Positions 8,452 to 16,834 of a DNA stretch of 64,000 nucleotides are shown here, piece by piece. The position numbers and the translations under genes are program-made. Position 1 is the first letter of the stretch, and every line of letters starts with the position of its first letter. The notes beneath the pieces were generated by a model that was not told the DNA's origin, did no database searches, and saw only the letters and a program-made list of their open reading frames with translations. The DNA comes from Mesorhizobium silamurunense (GTDB lineage: Bacteria; Pseudomonadota; Alphaproteobacteria; Rhizobiales; Rhizobiaceae): NCBI RefSeq assembly GCF_014843825.1, contig NZ_JHQR01000012.1, forward strand, positions 1 to 64,000. Direction: 5' to 3'.

Positions 8452-8851
8452 CGCTGCCAGGCTGGCGCATCGATCGTGAGTTGGGAACGCACCGAGATCG
8501 CAAAGACCGCACCGTAGGTGGCGTCGGCCCTCGCGCGCTAACGAGGTGGACAAATCGCCATAGGGCGCCGTACAAGCGATCCCGCGCCATGTCAGGGGTG
8601 GTCACTCATATGCGGGCGGCGCATCGGTCGAGGCGATTTCGGCCAAGATGGGGAATTCCATCGACGAGAACAAAGCTCTGCAGAGGACCTGTATGCCGGT
8701 CAATCTGGCGGCAGTTCGCGCGGCAGATGAATCCCGTCGCAAGGGTCGCAAACTGCTCGGCTATGAACGCAACGAATACAAAAAGTTGAAACTCGGAGGG
8801 GAAAAAGTTGAAACTGACTTCGCCAAAAACGGCTAAGCCATTGAAACGAAA
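8452..8851. other. Non-coding gap with short direct repeat
   Basis: No supported gene is seen in these 400 bases; a 62-codon frame at 8648-8836 has no recognisable features. The only pattern is a perfect 14-base direct repeat, AAAAAGTTGAAACT, at 8780-8793 and 8802-8815, spaced 22 bases start to start, about two helical turns. It could be a paired protein-binding site or a chance local duplication. Confidence 0.3.
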
Positions 8852-8928
8852 TGGCGCGAGTGACGGGGCTCGAACCCGCGACCTCCGGCGTGACAGGCCG
8901 GCACTCTAACCGACTGAGCTACACCCGC
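8852..8928 (-). tRNA. tRNA-Asp (GTC)
   Basis: The 77-base minus-strand gene folds as a complete cloverleaf: acceptor GCGGGTG with CACTCGC, D-arm AGCTCAGTCGGTTAGAG, anticodon loop CTGTCAC giving GTC, and T-arm GGTTCGAGCC. CCA is encoded. It diverges from tRNA-Val. Confidence 0.97.
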
Positions 8929-9146
8929 GCACAGACGAGCACGTGTCAGGCGTGTTCGTCGTTGGGGCGCTGGATAAGGGGTTCGTTTGCGGGTGTCAAG
9001 CGCGGCATGCGAGCATAACAGCAATCAGCAGAAGGTTTTTTGACAAGTGCGCCGGCATCGGGGAAATCCGCCTGACAACGGGTGCGCCGGCTGTTCATTG
9101 GGCCTTGCGAACAGAGCTCTAACTGCTTAAAGGTCCGGCCCGGAGC

Positions 9147-9222
<76 letters not shown>

Positions 9223-9247
9223 TTAAATCAATGTCTTACGGCCCAAA

Positions 9248-9259
9248 TACGAAGCGCTC
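9248..9259 (+). promoter_or_regulatory. Candidate integrase arm-type site (left)
   Basis: TACGAAGCGCTC occurs here, 26 bases inside attL, and again at 27230-27241, 40 bases inside attR. In the excised circle the two copies would flank the core in the same orientation, as arm-type integrase sites do. The reverse complement also matches tRNA positions 9168-9179 at 11 of 12 bases. Confidence 0.4.
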
Positions 9260-9281
9260 CTATGGTTCACTGAACCTTTTA

Positions 9282-9320
9282 AGCCCCCAAAGCGGGGGCC
9301 GTGGGGGCGGTCTTTTTCGT
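9282..9320 (+). terminator. Intrinsic terminator after tRNA-Val
   Basis: A stem of CCCCC with GGGGG around AAAGC, extended by a second G-rich block and followed by TCTTTTTCG, lies about 60 bases after the tRNA 3' end. It is just inside the element's left end and would end tRNA transcription before the element genes. Confidence 0.6.
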
Positions 9321-9524
9321 TTTCAGCCGGGAGACACTAAATATTGTGTTAACAAGAAAGTTTAATCTAGGGGTGGTGTCAGCGGCAAATCCGAGTCAGT
9401 GTCGCTGAGAAAGATCGATTTGAATCACCGGCCGAATCAACCCGTCCCCTGCCACCTGCAGCGGCGGGTTTTTTCTTTGCCCCTGCGGCGTGGCTGTCCA
9501 ATCAACACGAAAGGTTTCTTAGCG

Positions 9525-9785
9525 ATGGCCGATCCATATACAGACACCGCTCCAAGTCCGCAAAGCTCCGGGCGCCGTGGCCGTGTTGTCACCGAAGATT
9601 TGCCGGTGATCCCGAAGGCAGTCGTGCTGCTGACCGCCGGCAACGTGAGCGTCATCCCCGTCCACAATGAAGACGATGAGCCACTTGCATTCGTCGGCGT
9701 GCACGCGGGTTGCCCCATCGTGTTCCAAGTGCGCCGTGTGATGGCGACGGGAACTACAGCGACCATCGCTACGATTGAGGATTGA
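9525..9785 (+). CDS. Small hypothetical protein at the left end of the element
   Basis: The 86-residue product reads MADPYTDTAPSPQSSGRRGR at its start, then a compact beta-rich domain (AVVLLTAGNVSVIPVHNEDD, IVFQVRRVMATGTTATIATIED). The ATG is preceded by AAAGG. It lies 9 bases before the HNH gene, so they are probably cotranscribed. The acidic-basic linker and beta content would suit a small virion decoration or trimeric protein, but I recognise no family. A T-tracted hairpin at about 9440-9478 precedes it. Confidence 0.6.
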   Translation: MADPYTDTAPSPQSSGRRGRVVTEDLPVIPKAVVLLTAGNVSVIPVHNEDDEPLAFVGVHAGCPIVFQVRRVMATGTTATIATIED

Positions 9786-9794
9786 TCGCAGGGC

Positions 9795-10136
9795 ATGAAG
9801 GACCGCGCGCAATACGAGGCCAAGCGCCGGGCTTCGCAACCGTGGCGGGCTTGGTATCGGACTAAGGAGTGGTTTGTCATTCGAGCTCGCCAGTTGAGGC
9901 GGGAGCCATTCTGCGCGTTCTGTGCTCGCGCTGGCGTAAGGACACCCGCTGTAGTCGCCGACCACGTAGAGCGTCATCGAGGCGATCGGTTCCGATTCTT
10001 CAACGGTCGGCTTCAATCGCTGTGCAAGGCCTGCCACGACAGCAGCAAGCAGTCACAAGAGCGCAACGGCTATTCCAGTGACGTCGGGCCCGACGGGCTT
10101 CCGCTGGACAGCAATCATCCCTTCAATGCTGGTTGA
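9795..10136 (+). CDS. HNH endonuclease
   Basis: Phage HNH nucleases beside terminase genes assist cos cleavage during DNA packaging. The 113-residue product has zinc-binding CAFC and CKAC pairs, and the HNH core DHVERHRGD then FFNGRLQSLCKACHDS. Length and motif order match the small HNH proteins of HK97-like packaging modules. It sits upstream of the large terminase with one minus-strand gene in between. Its last 14 bases overlap the 3' end of that convergent gene. Confidence 0.9.
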   Translation: MKDRAQYEAKRRASQPWRAWYRTKEWFVIRARQLRREPFCAFCARAGVRTPAVVADHVERHRGDRFRFFNGRLQSLCKACHDSSKQSQERNGYSSDVGPDGLPLDSNHPFNAG

Positions 10137-10602
10137 TGATCCGGAACGCGTTTGCGAAGTCCTCACTCATTGCAATCCGCTTGGGCGGATAGAGGTCTTT
10201 CGACCGGAGAGAGGCGACGTGCATTCTGTGGCGCGCGGCGCGCGCGTCGTCGTAGAGGATTTCCTCATCGGGACAAGCGTCGATCCAGCCAATGAAGCTC
10301 TTGGCGGTTTCCCGCCCGTGCGCGGCCGCAAGGCCAATGGCGATCTGTCCGGCTATCTGATTGATTTGGTCGCGATCCATCTTGCCGCCGCTCGCAACGC
10401 ATTGGTCTGATGACAGCCGGCGCAGCTGAACGAAAGCCTTCCGAATAGCGATTGCCGCCTCTGTCTCAGCAAAGCTCATACCGTCGTCTCGACATTGGTG
10501 ACGGAACTTGAGCGCAGCGTCTTCGGCCGTTTCCGGGATGAGGCCGATCACCATCAGGATGGCAATCACTGCGAGCACGATCATCGGTCCATATTCGAGC
10601 AT
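10123..10602 (-). CDS. Membrane-anchored hypothetical protein (possible moron gene)
   Basis: The 159-residue product has an N-terminal membrane helix (MIVLAVIAILMVIGLIP, about residues 7-23) and a mostly alpha-helical soluble domain with two cysteines near DQCVASGGKMD and QIAGQIAIGLAAAHGRE. It runs against the packaging genes, sits between HNH and terminase, and would be transcribed independently, as lysogenic 'moron' genes are. Upstream, AGGGACCG precedes the ATG. It converges on the HNH gene with a 14-base overlap. No family is recognised. Confidence 0.6.
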   Translation of the reverse strand: MLEYGPMIVLAVIAILMVIGLIPETAEDAALKFRHQCRDDGMSFAETEAAIAIRKAFVQLRRLSSDQCVASGGKMDRDQINQIAGQIAIGLAAAHGRETAKSFIGWIDACPDEEILYDDARAARHRMHVASLRSKDLYPPKRIAMSEDFANAFRIINQH

Positions 10603-10993
10603 CGGTTTCGGTCCCTGGTTCAGCTAACTCGCAGCAGAGTACGTCCGAACCTTGGCCTCGTCAACAAATAACATATTGAAAACAAAAGATAAATCAGCGT
10701 CACCGGCGCCTTCGTTTCGCGATCCAAAGGGCGGGGGCGGGTCAAAAGTCGCCAGCTTTTTCGCGGCTTAGACCGCCGTGGCTCTCGCGCGCAGAGTTAG
10801 TTTTGCCATCGATAGTTTTTCACCATTGGGGCGCCACTCCTTAGAGGCCCCTTCGATCGGGCCGTTAGCGGAAGTCAGCCTCCCCGGCGCTCCAATGCCC
10901 ACGCGGGCTATGGATGGGGTCAAGGTCGACGCGATCGAGGGCGGGCGGTCACGGCGCGGCCGCCTGCCATGACATCAGTGTGAGGGTTTCGGC
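10603..10993. other. Non-coding region with candidate packaging (cos) site
   Basis: This 391-base gap between the minus-strand gene and the large terminase has no supported gene and occupies the place where a small terminase gene would be expected. A G-rich block at 10729-10742 (GGGCGGGGGCGGGT) is followed by TCAAAAGTCGCC; G-rich runs ending in GGTCAAA next to HNH/terminase genes are typical of cos regions in HK97-like phages, as I recall. AT-rich DNA at 10660-10700 may hold the promoter of the minus-strand gene. Confidence 0.35.
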
Positions 10994-12652
10994 ATGGGGC
11001 TGCGCGGACCTGGCGCGGCTCGCCAGCGCCTCGCAAAAGAACAGGTGGCCGAAACGAAGCGGCGCCTGCCTTGGAAGAAGAAGGGGCTCTCCCGCGCACA
11101 GCGGATGATCGCTTTCCTTCAGTGGCTCCCTGTCACCAAGGGCATCCGCCGCGGCAAGAAAATGCGGCTGCTGCCGTCACAGCGGGAGTTCATCGAGAAC
11201 GTCTTTGCAACCGATAGGACCGGTAGACGCAAGGTCTCCCTCGCCATTCTCAGCCAGCCGAAGGGCAACGGCAAAACCGGCCTGATTGCCGGGATCTGCC
11301 TGGCGGCGCTTCTTGGTCCGGAGTCCGAAGAGCGCGGCGCCGTGTTTTCGGCGTCGATCGATCGCGGCAAGGCTGGCCTGATTTTCGATGAAATGAAGGC
11401 GACGATCCTTCGCGTCCCGGAATTTGCAGCCCGGGTGAACATAGTCGACTTTCACAAGAAAATTCACGTGCTCGAGGGTGACGGCCTCGATTCCGTTTAC
11501 GAGGCGCTATCGGCAGACGCTCGCCGCTCGCAAGGGCTGTCGCCGACGCTCTGGTGCTACGATGAACTCGGAGAGGCGCCAGACGGCGCGTTGCTCTCCG
11601 TTTTGATGGAATCGGAAGGTAAGCGAGACGAGACGCTCGGCATCGTCCTTTCGACCCAAAACGAGAGCGACGACCATCCGCTCTCCAGGTTGATCGATGA
11701 CGCGCTGACTGGCGCGGACGCTTCGACCTATCTCCAACTCCACACGGCGCCGGAAGACGCGGACCCGTACAGCGATGAGACCATAAAGGCCTGCAATCCT
11801 GCGTGGGGACACTTCCTTGACCTGAAGGCGGTCCAGAAGTCCCGCGACCGCGCCCGCCGCATGCCGGCGTTTGAAAGTTCGTATCGGCGCCTGCGGCTCA
11901 ACCAGCGGGCGGACGCAAACCCCGAAAGCCGGATCGTGACACTTCCGGTTTGGAAGCAGAACGCCGGCCCGGTCGATCGCGCGGCGCTTAAGGGCCGGCC
12001 ATGTTTTGGCGGGCTCGACCTGAGCGGCAAGAATGACCTAACCGCGTTAGTGCTCGTCTTCCCGTCTGACGATCCGGATCCGACATTCGATGTTCTGCCG
12101 TTCTTCTGGACGCCTGAAGGCCAGCTTGAAGCCCGCCGACCGGCCGAACAGGAGCGATTTCGCCGATGGATTGCCGAAGGCCACATGTTCGCCACGCCTG
12201 GCCCGACTGTCCGGTACAGCTTCGTTGCTGCCGAACTGGCGAAACTCGCCAAGGAATTCGACATCAAGTTGATCGGCTTCGACACCTATCGCGTCGACGA
12301 TCTGAAGGGCGACCTGGCTGACATTGCCTGTGAGATACCGCTGGAACCGTTTCGGCAAGGCTTCGTCAGCATGGGGCCAGCCGTGGAGCGCTTTGCGGAG
12401 CTCGCCCTGTCTGGGAAGCTGCGACACGGCGGGCACCCCGTCCTAACCGCCGCTGTAGCCGGGGCAATCACTGTCAGTGACGCGGCCGGCAATTTGAAAA
12501 TCGACAAAGAGAAATCAAACGGCCGCGGCCCCGTGCGCGTCGACGGTGCCGTGGCGCTCGCCATGGCGCTGCAGGTCGCCAATCGCTTCGAACCTCCGCC
12601 AGTGAAGCCTTCGCTGAAGGGCTTCCTGAATAACCCCGTCATGGTGGTCTAA
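10994..12652 (+). CDS. Terminase large subunit
   Basis: The ATP-driven packaging motor and nuclease that fills the prohead. The 552-residue product has a variant Walker A SQPKGNGKTGL (about residues 87-97), Walker B TLWCYDELGEA (Asp190-Glu191), and the RNase H-like nuclease domain starting at GLDLSGKNDLTAL, with a late acidic motif in RVDGAVALAMAL. The N-terminus MGLRGPGAARQRL resembles the start of P27-type small terminases, which is curious because no separate small subunit exists here. The stop overlaps the portal ATG by one base (TAATG). Confidence 0.93.
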   Translation: MGLRGPGAARQRLAKEQVAETKRRLPWKKKGLSRAQRMIAFLQWLPVTKGIRRGKKMRLLPSQREFIENVFATDRTGRRKVSLAILSQPKGNGKTGLIAGICLAALLGPESEERGAVFSASIDRGKAGLIFDEMKATILRVPEFAARVNIVDFHKKIHVLEGDGLDSVYEALSADARRSQGLSPTLWCYDELGEAPDGALLSVLMESEGKRDETLGIVLSTQNESDDHPLSRLIDDALTGADASTYLQLHTAPEDADPYSDETIKACNPAWGHFLDLKAVQKSRDRARRMPAFESSYRRLRLNQRADANPESRIVTLPVWKQNAGPVDRAALKGRPCFGGLDLSGKNDLTALVLVFPSDDPDPTFDVLPFFWTPEGQLEARRPAEQERFRRWIAEGHMFATPGPTVRYSFVAAELAKLAKEFDIKLIGFDTYRVDDLKGDLADIACEIPLEPFRQGFVSMGPAVERFAELALSGKLRHGGHPVLTAAVAGAITVSDAAGNLKIDKEKSNGRGPVRVDGAVALAMALQVANRFEPPPVKPSLKGFLNNPVMVV

Positions 12653-13905
12653 TGAATTTCAAATCTTGGATTGGCCGGCGTTTCGGCCTCACCGACACGG
12701 CGCCTTGGTCCTACTTCTATGGCGGCGCCAGCGCCGCCGGGAAGGCCGTCACCGACAACACGGCGATGCAACTCGCAACTGTGTGGTCGTGTGTACGCCT
12801 CAACTCTGAGGCCGCCTCCTGCCTGCCGCTGCAACTCTTCGAAAAGGACGGTCGCGGCGGTCGCAATCCTATCGATCACCCGTTGGCGGAAATCATCGGC
12901 GACAGTCCGAACGCCGATCAGACTGCTTTCGAGTTTTGGGGCGCCATGGTCGCTTGGCTGATGGTGCGGGGTAATGCCTATGCTGAGATCGTCAAGCTTG
13001 GTGACCGTATTACTGCGCTGAATCTCCTTCCGGCCGACCAGGTGAATGTGACCCGAGAGGCGGGCGAGCTCCGCTACAAATTTACCGATCGCGGCAAGGC
13101 TGTCGATCTTCCGGCCGAGTCCGTCCTTCACATTCGAGGCTTTGGATTCGGCGGTGATCTTGGCCTTTCACCAATCAGGTTCGGCGTTCAGACATTCGGC
13201 AGCGCGATCGCTGCGGACGAAGCCGCCGGCAAGATCTTTGGCAATGGACTGATGCCGAGCGGCGTCCTTTCGACCGAATCGGAGCTGAACACAGAACAGC
13301 GCAAACAGCTTGATGAGATCCTGAAAAAATACAGCACCTCGACAAATGCCGGCAAGGTTATGGTGCTCGAGGCCGGGCTGAAATTCGAACAACTGAGCCT
13401 AAATCCGGAAGATATGCAGATGTTGGAGACGCGCCGTTTTAACGTCGAAGAGATTTGCAGATGGTTCGGCGTTCCGCCCGTCGTAATCGGCCATGCAGCG
13501 CAGGGCGTGACCGCTTGGGGAACGGGTATCGAGCAACTGCTTTTGCAGTGGCTCACGACCGGCTTGAACCCGATTTTGACGAGGATTGAAAAGCGTATCG
13601 CCAAACAACTGATTGCGCCTGGTGAGCGTCGTCGGGTCTATGCAGAATTCAACCGCGAGGCCTTGCTACAGGCCGACAGCGTGGCCAAGGCGTCGTTCCT
13701 GTCGACCATGGTCCAGAACGCCCTCATGAGCCGCAACGAGGCCAGGGCGAAACTCAATCTGCCTCACGCTGGCGCTTCTGCCGATGCCCTGACCGCGCAA
13801 ACCAATCTGGCGCCACTGGACAGGCTTGGAGGCGACAACACCGCCGCGGCGAAGGCCGCCTTCCGATCGTGGCTTGGCATCGAGGAAAACCAGAATGTCG
13901 ATTAA
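12652..13905 (+). CDS. Phage portal protein (HK97 family)
   Basis: This forms the dodecameric ring at the capsid vertex through which DNA enters and leaves. The 417-residue product shows the HK97-portal layout: TVWSCVRLNSEAASCLPLQL near residue 45, GNAYAEIVKLGDRITALNLL, then the stem/clip region and RRFNVEEICRWFGVPPVVIG, the most conserved segment of the family. Its ATG overlaps the terminase stop and its 3' end overlaps the prohead protease start by 11 bases, so the head genes are translationally coupled. Confidence 0.95.
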   Translation: MNFKSWIGRRFGLTDTAPWSYFYGGASAAGKAVTDNTAMQLATVWSCVRLNSEAASCLPLQLFEKDGRGGRNPIDHPLAEIIGDSPNADQTAFEFWGAMVAWLMVRGNAYAEIVKLGDRITALNLLPADQVNVTREAGELRYKFTDRGKAVDLPAESVLHIRGFGFGGDLGLSPIRFGVQTFGSAIAADEAAGKIFGNGLMPSGVLSTESELNTEQRKQLDEILKKYSTSTNAGKVMVLEAGLKFEQLSLNPEDMQMLETRRFNVEEICRWFGVPPVVIGHAAQGVTAWGTGIEQLLLQWLTTGLNPILTRIEKRIAKQLIAPGERRRVYAEFNREALLQADSVAKASFLSTMVQNALMSRNEARAKLNLPHAGASADALTAQTNLAPLDRLGGDNTAAAKAAFRSWLGIEENQNVD

Positions 13906-14566
13906 GATTCGTGATTTCGAACTTTCCATCAAAGCCGTCAAAGATGACGGCTTTTTTTCTGGATATGGTTCGGTGTTCGGCGTCGTGGACACCTACAATG
14001 AGGTCGTTGCGCCTGGTGCATTCGTCGCCACGTTGACGGACCGCAAGGCGCGCAATCGACCGGTCCCGATCCTTTGGCAGCATCGAACCGACTCCCCACT
14101 CGGAACCTATTCCAAGGTCGAGGAAGACGACAAAGGCCTCTACGTCGAAGGCCAACTTCTAACCAAAGACGTGGCCAAAGCCCGGGAAGCCCACGCGCTC
14201 ATGAAGGCGGGCGCCGTCACCGGACTGTCCATCGGCTTTTGGCTGCGGGAGTCCTCCTATGACGAAAAGACCGGCGTTCGCACGCTGACCCGGGTCGACC
14301 TCGAGGAGGTGTCAATCGTTACCATGCCGGCGAACGACGATGCTCGAATTGACGCCATTAAGATGAAGCTCGCACACGGCGGGCTTCCGTCCCTTTCTGA
14401 GTTCGAACGGTTCCTGAGAGAGTCAGGATTTTCGCGCTCACAAGCCGCCGTGATCGCCACGCGGGGCTTGAAACATCTCCTGACGGACGTCGGAGACCAG
14501 GCGAATCCAACGGCCGCCAGCGACCTTGTGAAGGCGCTGCAGGGCTTCTCTCTTCCACAAATCTGA
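13895..14566 (+). CDS. HK97-family prohead protease
   Basis: It cleaves the capsid scaffold domain during head maturation. The 223-residue product has the family start FSGYGSVFGVVDTYNEVVAPGAF, the catalytic-histidine segment PVPILWQHRTDSPLG, and the serine region MKAGAVTGLSIGF followed by VDLEEVSIVTMPANDDA. I chose the ATG at 13895, which overlaps the portal gene by 11 bases, rather than the longer frame from 13826, because it gives the normal family N-terminus. A perfect hairpin with a T-tract lies inside codons 13-21, listed separately. Confidence 0.93.
   Translation: MSIKIRDFELSIKAVKDDGFFSGYGSVFGVVDTYNEVVAPGAFVATLTDRKARNRPVPILWQHRTDSPLGTYSKVEEDDKGLYVEGQLLTKDVAKAREAHALMKAGAVTGLSIGFWLRESSYDEKTGVRTLTRVDLEEVSIVTMPANDDARIDAIKMKLAHGGLPSLSEFERFLRESGFSRSQAAVIATRGLKHLLTDVGDQANPTAASDLVKALQGFSLPQI
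13931..13958 (+). terminator. Terminator-like hairpin inside the prohead protease gene
   Basis: AAAGCCGTC (13931-13939) and GACGGCTTT (13946-13954) are perfect inverted repeats around AAAGAT, followed by a T-run to 13958. This meets the form of an intrinsic terminator but lies within the first 22 codons of the protease gene. Confidence 0.55.
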
Positions 14567-14576
14567 GGATAAGAAA

Positions 14577-15836
14577 ATGACGAAACATTATCCGGCCGGC
14601 GAGTTTCGCCGGAAGGCGGTCGGCGATCGCCTTGACGAACAGAACGAATTGAAGAGCGTCATGGACGCGCTCAAGGCTCGCGACACTGAAATCCAGTCCT
14701 TCGCCACCAAGGCGAGCGAGGAAATCAAGACGCACGGCAAGGTGCTGGACGAAACCAAGGCAGCACTCACCAAGCTTTCGACCGAAGGCGCCAGCCTTCA
14801 GGATCGTCTTATGCAGGTCGAACAGAAGCTGTCACGCCGCAGCTTCGGCGACGTGCCGGCGAAGTCGATCGGTGAACAACTCACCGAGACCGACGATTTC
14901 AAGGCTCTGCAGAGCAAAGGCCGCGGCACCGCGCGCCTGAACCTCAAGGCAGCGACGATCACCTCCGCAACGACCGATGCCGCTGGCTCCGCCGGCGATC
15001 TCATCCGTCCGGACCGCGCGCCCGGCATCATCACGCCGGCCGTGCGTGAACTGACTATCCGAGACCTTCTGCTGCCCGGCCGCACGTCTTCCAACGCGAT
15101 CGAGTTCATGAAGGAAACCGGCTTCACCAACAACGCGGCGCCGGTCGCGGAAGGGGCAACCAAGCCTCAGTCCGATCTGAAGTTTGAACTCGTCACTACC
15201 AATGTGCGCACAATCGCCCATTGGTTCGCGGCCTCTAAGCAGGTTCTGTCCGATGTCCCGATGCTGATGTCATACATCAACGGTCGGGCAACGTTCGGCC
15301 TGAAGTACGTGGAGGAGAACCAGCTTCTTGCCGGCGACGGCACTGGGCAGAACCTCCACGGCATCATTCCGCAGGCGACGCCGTTCTCTCAGTCAACGCT
15401 CAGCAATGGGGCCACTGATACGCGGATCGACACAATCCGCCGTGCCAGCCTTCAGGTCCGCAACGCGGAATATCGTCCCACTTTCGTGGTGCTCAACCCG
15501 AACGACTGGGCGGCCATCGAACTGACCAAGGACGGAGAAAGCCGCTACATCTGGATTCAGGTCCAGACCGGCGGCACCATGCAGCTGTGGCGTCTTGCCG
15601 TAGTCGAAACGACCGCCATCACCTCCGGGGAATTCCTGGTCGGTGCGACCATGGGCGCTCAGGTGTTCGACCGCGAAGATGCGGCGGTCGAAGTCTCGAC
15701 GGAGCATGACGACTTTTTCGTCAGGAACCTCGTCGCCATCCGTGCCGAAGAGCGGCTCGCCCTTGCGGTGAACCGGCCGGAATCCTTCGTGCACGGCTAT
15801 TTTGACCTGGGCGCTTCTCCGTCCCTCAACGCCTAA
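14577..15836 (+). CDS. Major capsid protein (HK97 fold)
   Basis: The main shell protein, 419 residues. Residues 1-105 form a charged coiled-coil delta/scaffold domain (DEQNELKSVMDALKARD..., EEIKTHGKVLDETKAALTKL), presumably removed by the protease. The rest shows HK97-type features: GDLIRPDRAPGIITPAVREL, an E-loop region, GATKPQSDLKFE, AHWFAASKQVLSDVPMLMSY, then YVEENQLLAGDGTGQNLHGI and the C-terminal RAEERLALAVNRPESFVHG. AGGATAAGAAAATG supplies the ribosome-binding site 10 bases past the protease stop. A GC hairpin with a pyrimidine tail follows. Confidence 0.96.
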   Translation: MTKHYPAGEFRRKAVGDRLDEQNELKSVMDALKARDTEIQSFATKASEEIKTHGKVLDETKAALTKLSTEGASLQDRLMQVEQKLSRRSFGDVPAKSIGEQLTETDDFKALQSKGRGTARLNLKAATITSATTDAAGSAGDLIRPDRAPGIITPAVRELTIRDLLLPGRTSSNAIEFMKETGFTNNAAPVAEGATKPQSDLKFELVTTNVRTIAHWFAASKQVLSDVPMLMSYINGRATFGLKYVEENQLLAGDGTGQNLHGIIPQATPFSQSTLSNGATDTRIDTIRRASLQVRNAEYRPTFVVLNPNDWAAIELTKDGESRYIWIQVQTGGTMQLWRLAVVETTAITSGEFLVGATMGAQVFDREDAAVEVSTEHDDFFVRNLVAIRAEERLALAVNRPESFVHGYFDLGASPSLNA

Positions 15837-15858
15837 TCAGGCGCACTATTGGACCCCA

Positions 15859-15890
15859 GAGGGCGGCTTCAGGGCCGCCCTCCCACTTTT
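15859..15890 (+). terminator. Hairpin terminator after the capsid gene
   Basis: GAGGGCGGC (15859-15867) pairs perfectly with GCCGCCCTC (15874-15882), followed by CCACTTTT. It sits between the capsid gene and the head-tail connector gene and probably sets the high capsid to connector expression ratio by partial termination. Confidence 0.6.
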
Positions 15891-15902
15891 GCGAGAGTCA
15901 CC

Positions 15903-16496
15903 ATGAATCTTGTGCTCGAAACCCCGCCGGAATCGCTCGCCGACCTGATTTTGCGGCCGGTTTGCGACCATCTTCGCATCGAATTCGGCGGTTCCCTGCC
16001 GACTGACAAGGCCTATATTCTGTCGTGCATCAGCGCGGCGGTCTCACGCCTAGACGGGAATCAGGGGCGGCTTGGACGCTGCCTGCTGACGCAAGAGTGG
16101 ACGCTCTATCTCGATTGCTTTCCAAGATGCATCGAACTTCCGCTTCCGCCGCTGCAGGAAGTTATTCGCATCAAATATCTCGACACCGACGGCACGCTTC
16201 AAACGCTGGATCCGTCGGCGTATCGCGTCTCTGGCGCCGGTTCCTGGCGGCCTGAAATCTCTCCGGCCTATGGTGAGAAATGGCCCGACAGCCGGCCGGT
16301 AGCGGACGCTGTACAGGTCCGCTTTCGCGCCGGCTATGGCGACAGTGAAGAGAACGTTCCGCCGCCGATTCTACAGGCGATTAGCGTCATGGCTGCCCAC
16401 TACTATGTGGAACGCCAGCCGGTGACATTCGCCAAGCCCTACGAGATCCCGCTCCTTGCCTGCGATCTGATCCAGCCCTTCCGTGTGTATCGGTGA
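15903..16496 (+). CDS. Head-tail connector protein (gp6/phiE125 gp8-like)
   Basis: It forms the adaptor ring under the portal. The 197-residue product has the pattern of this family: an N-terminal DLILRPVCDHLRIEF, AYILSCISAAVSRLDGNQGR, CFPRCIELPLPPLQEVIRI, YLDTDGTLQTLDPSAYRVS, VRFRAGYG and PPILQAISVMAAHYYVERQ. The ATG at 15903 follows GAGAGTCACC and is preferred to a TTG at 15849 that lies inside the terminator hairpin. The stop overlaps the next start (GTGA). Confidence 0.88.
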   Translation: MNLVLETPPESLADLILRPVCDHLRIEFGGSLPTDKAYILSCISAAVSRLDGNQGRLGRCLLTQEWTLYLDCFPRCIELPLPPLQEVIRIKYLDTDGTLQTLDPSAYRVSGAGSWRPEISPAYGEKWPDSRPVADAVQVRFRAGYGDSEENVPPPILQAISVMAAHYYVERQPVTFAKPYEIPLLACDLIQPFRVYR

Positions 16497-16825
16497 CACC
16501 AATGCGCATAGGCAATCGCAATAGGCGGCTCGTCATCCTTCGGCGGGTTGAAACCGGCACAGATTTGCTGAACGCGCCGGTGTTTGAGTGGCAAACTTGG
16601 CGCACCGTTTGGGCTGAGAAGATCCACAAAAAGGAAGACGAGCGGTTCGCGTCTGACCTGCATCAGCGCTACGCGGTGCACCTGGTCATTTTCCGGATCA
16701 GCTATCTATCCGGCATTTCCGAAGTGGACCGCCTCGAGTGCGAGGGGGTGACTTACGACATCAAGGGATTGCGCGAACTCGGCTTCCGAGAGGGAACTGA
16801 GATCACGGCGGAATCGCAGTCTTAA
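16493..16825 (+). CDS. Head-tail adaptor/head closure protein
   Basis: It seals the filled head below the connector ring. The 110-residue product has the small beta-barrel pattern of the family: IGNRNRRLVILRRVETGTD, WQTWRTVWAEKIHKKEDER, then VDRLECEGVTYDIKGLREL at the C-terminus. The GTG at 16493 overlaps the previous stop; an ATG at 16502 is an alternative start giving MRIGNRN. It is the last recognisable head gene; in ordinary siphophages, tail completion and tail tube genes would follow, but none do. Confidence 0.82.
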   Translation: MTPMRIGNRNRRLVILRRVETGTDLLNAPVFEWQTWRTVWAEKIHKKEDERFASDLHQRYAVHLVIFRISYLSGISEVDRLECEGVTYDIKGLRELGFREGTEITAESQS

Positions 16826-16834
16826 GCCATCATC

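Noticed and set aside
8648..8836. 62-codon frame ending in a lysine-rich segment
   Set aside because: No family resemblance; its end is produced by a short direct DNA repeat.
10778..10972. 64-codon frame before the terminase, considered as a small terminase
   Set aside because: It lacks any HTH or charged helical pattern of small terminases and lies across the candidate packaging region.
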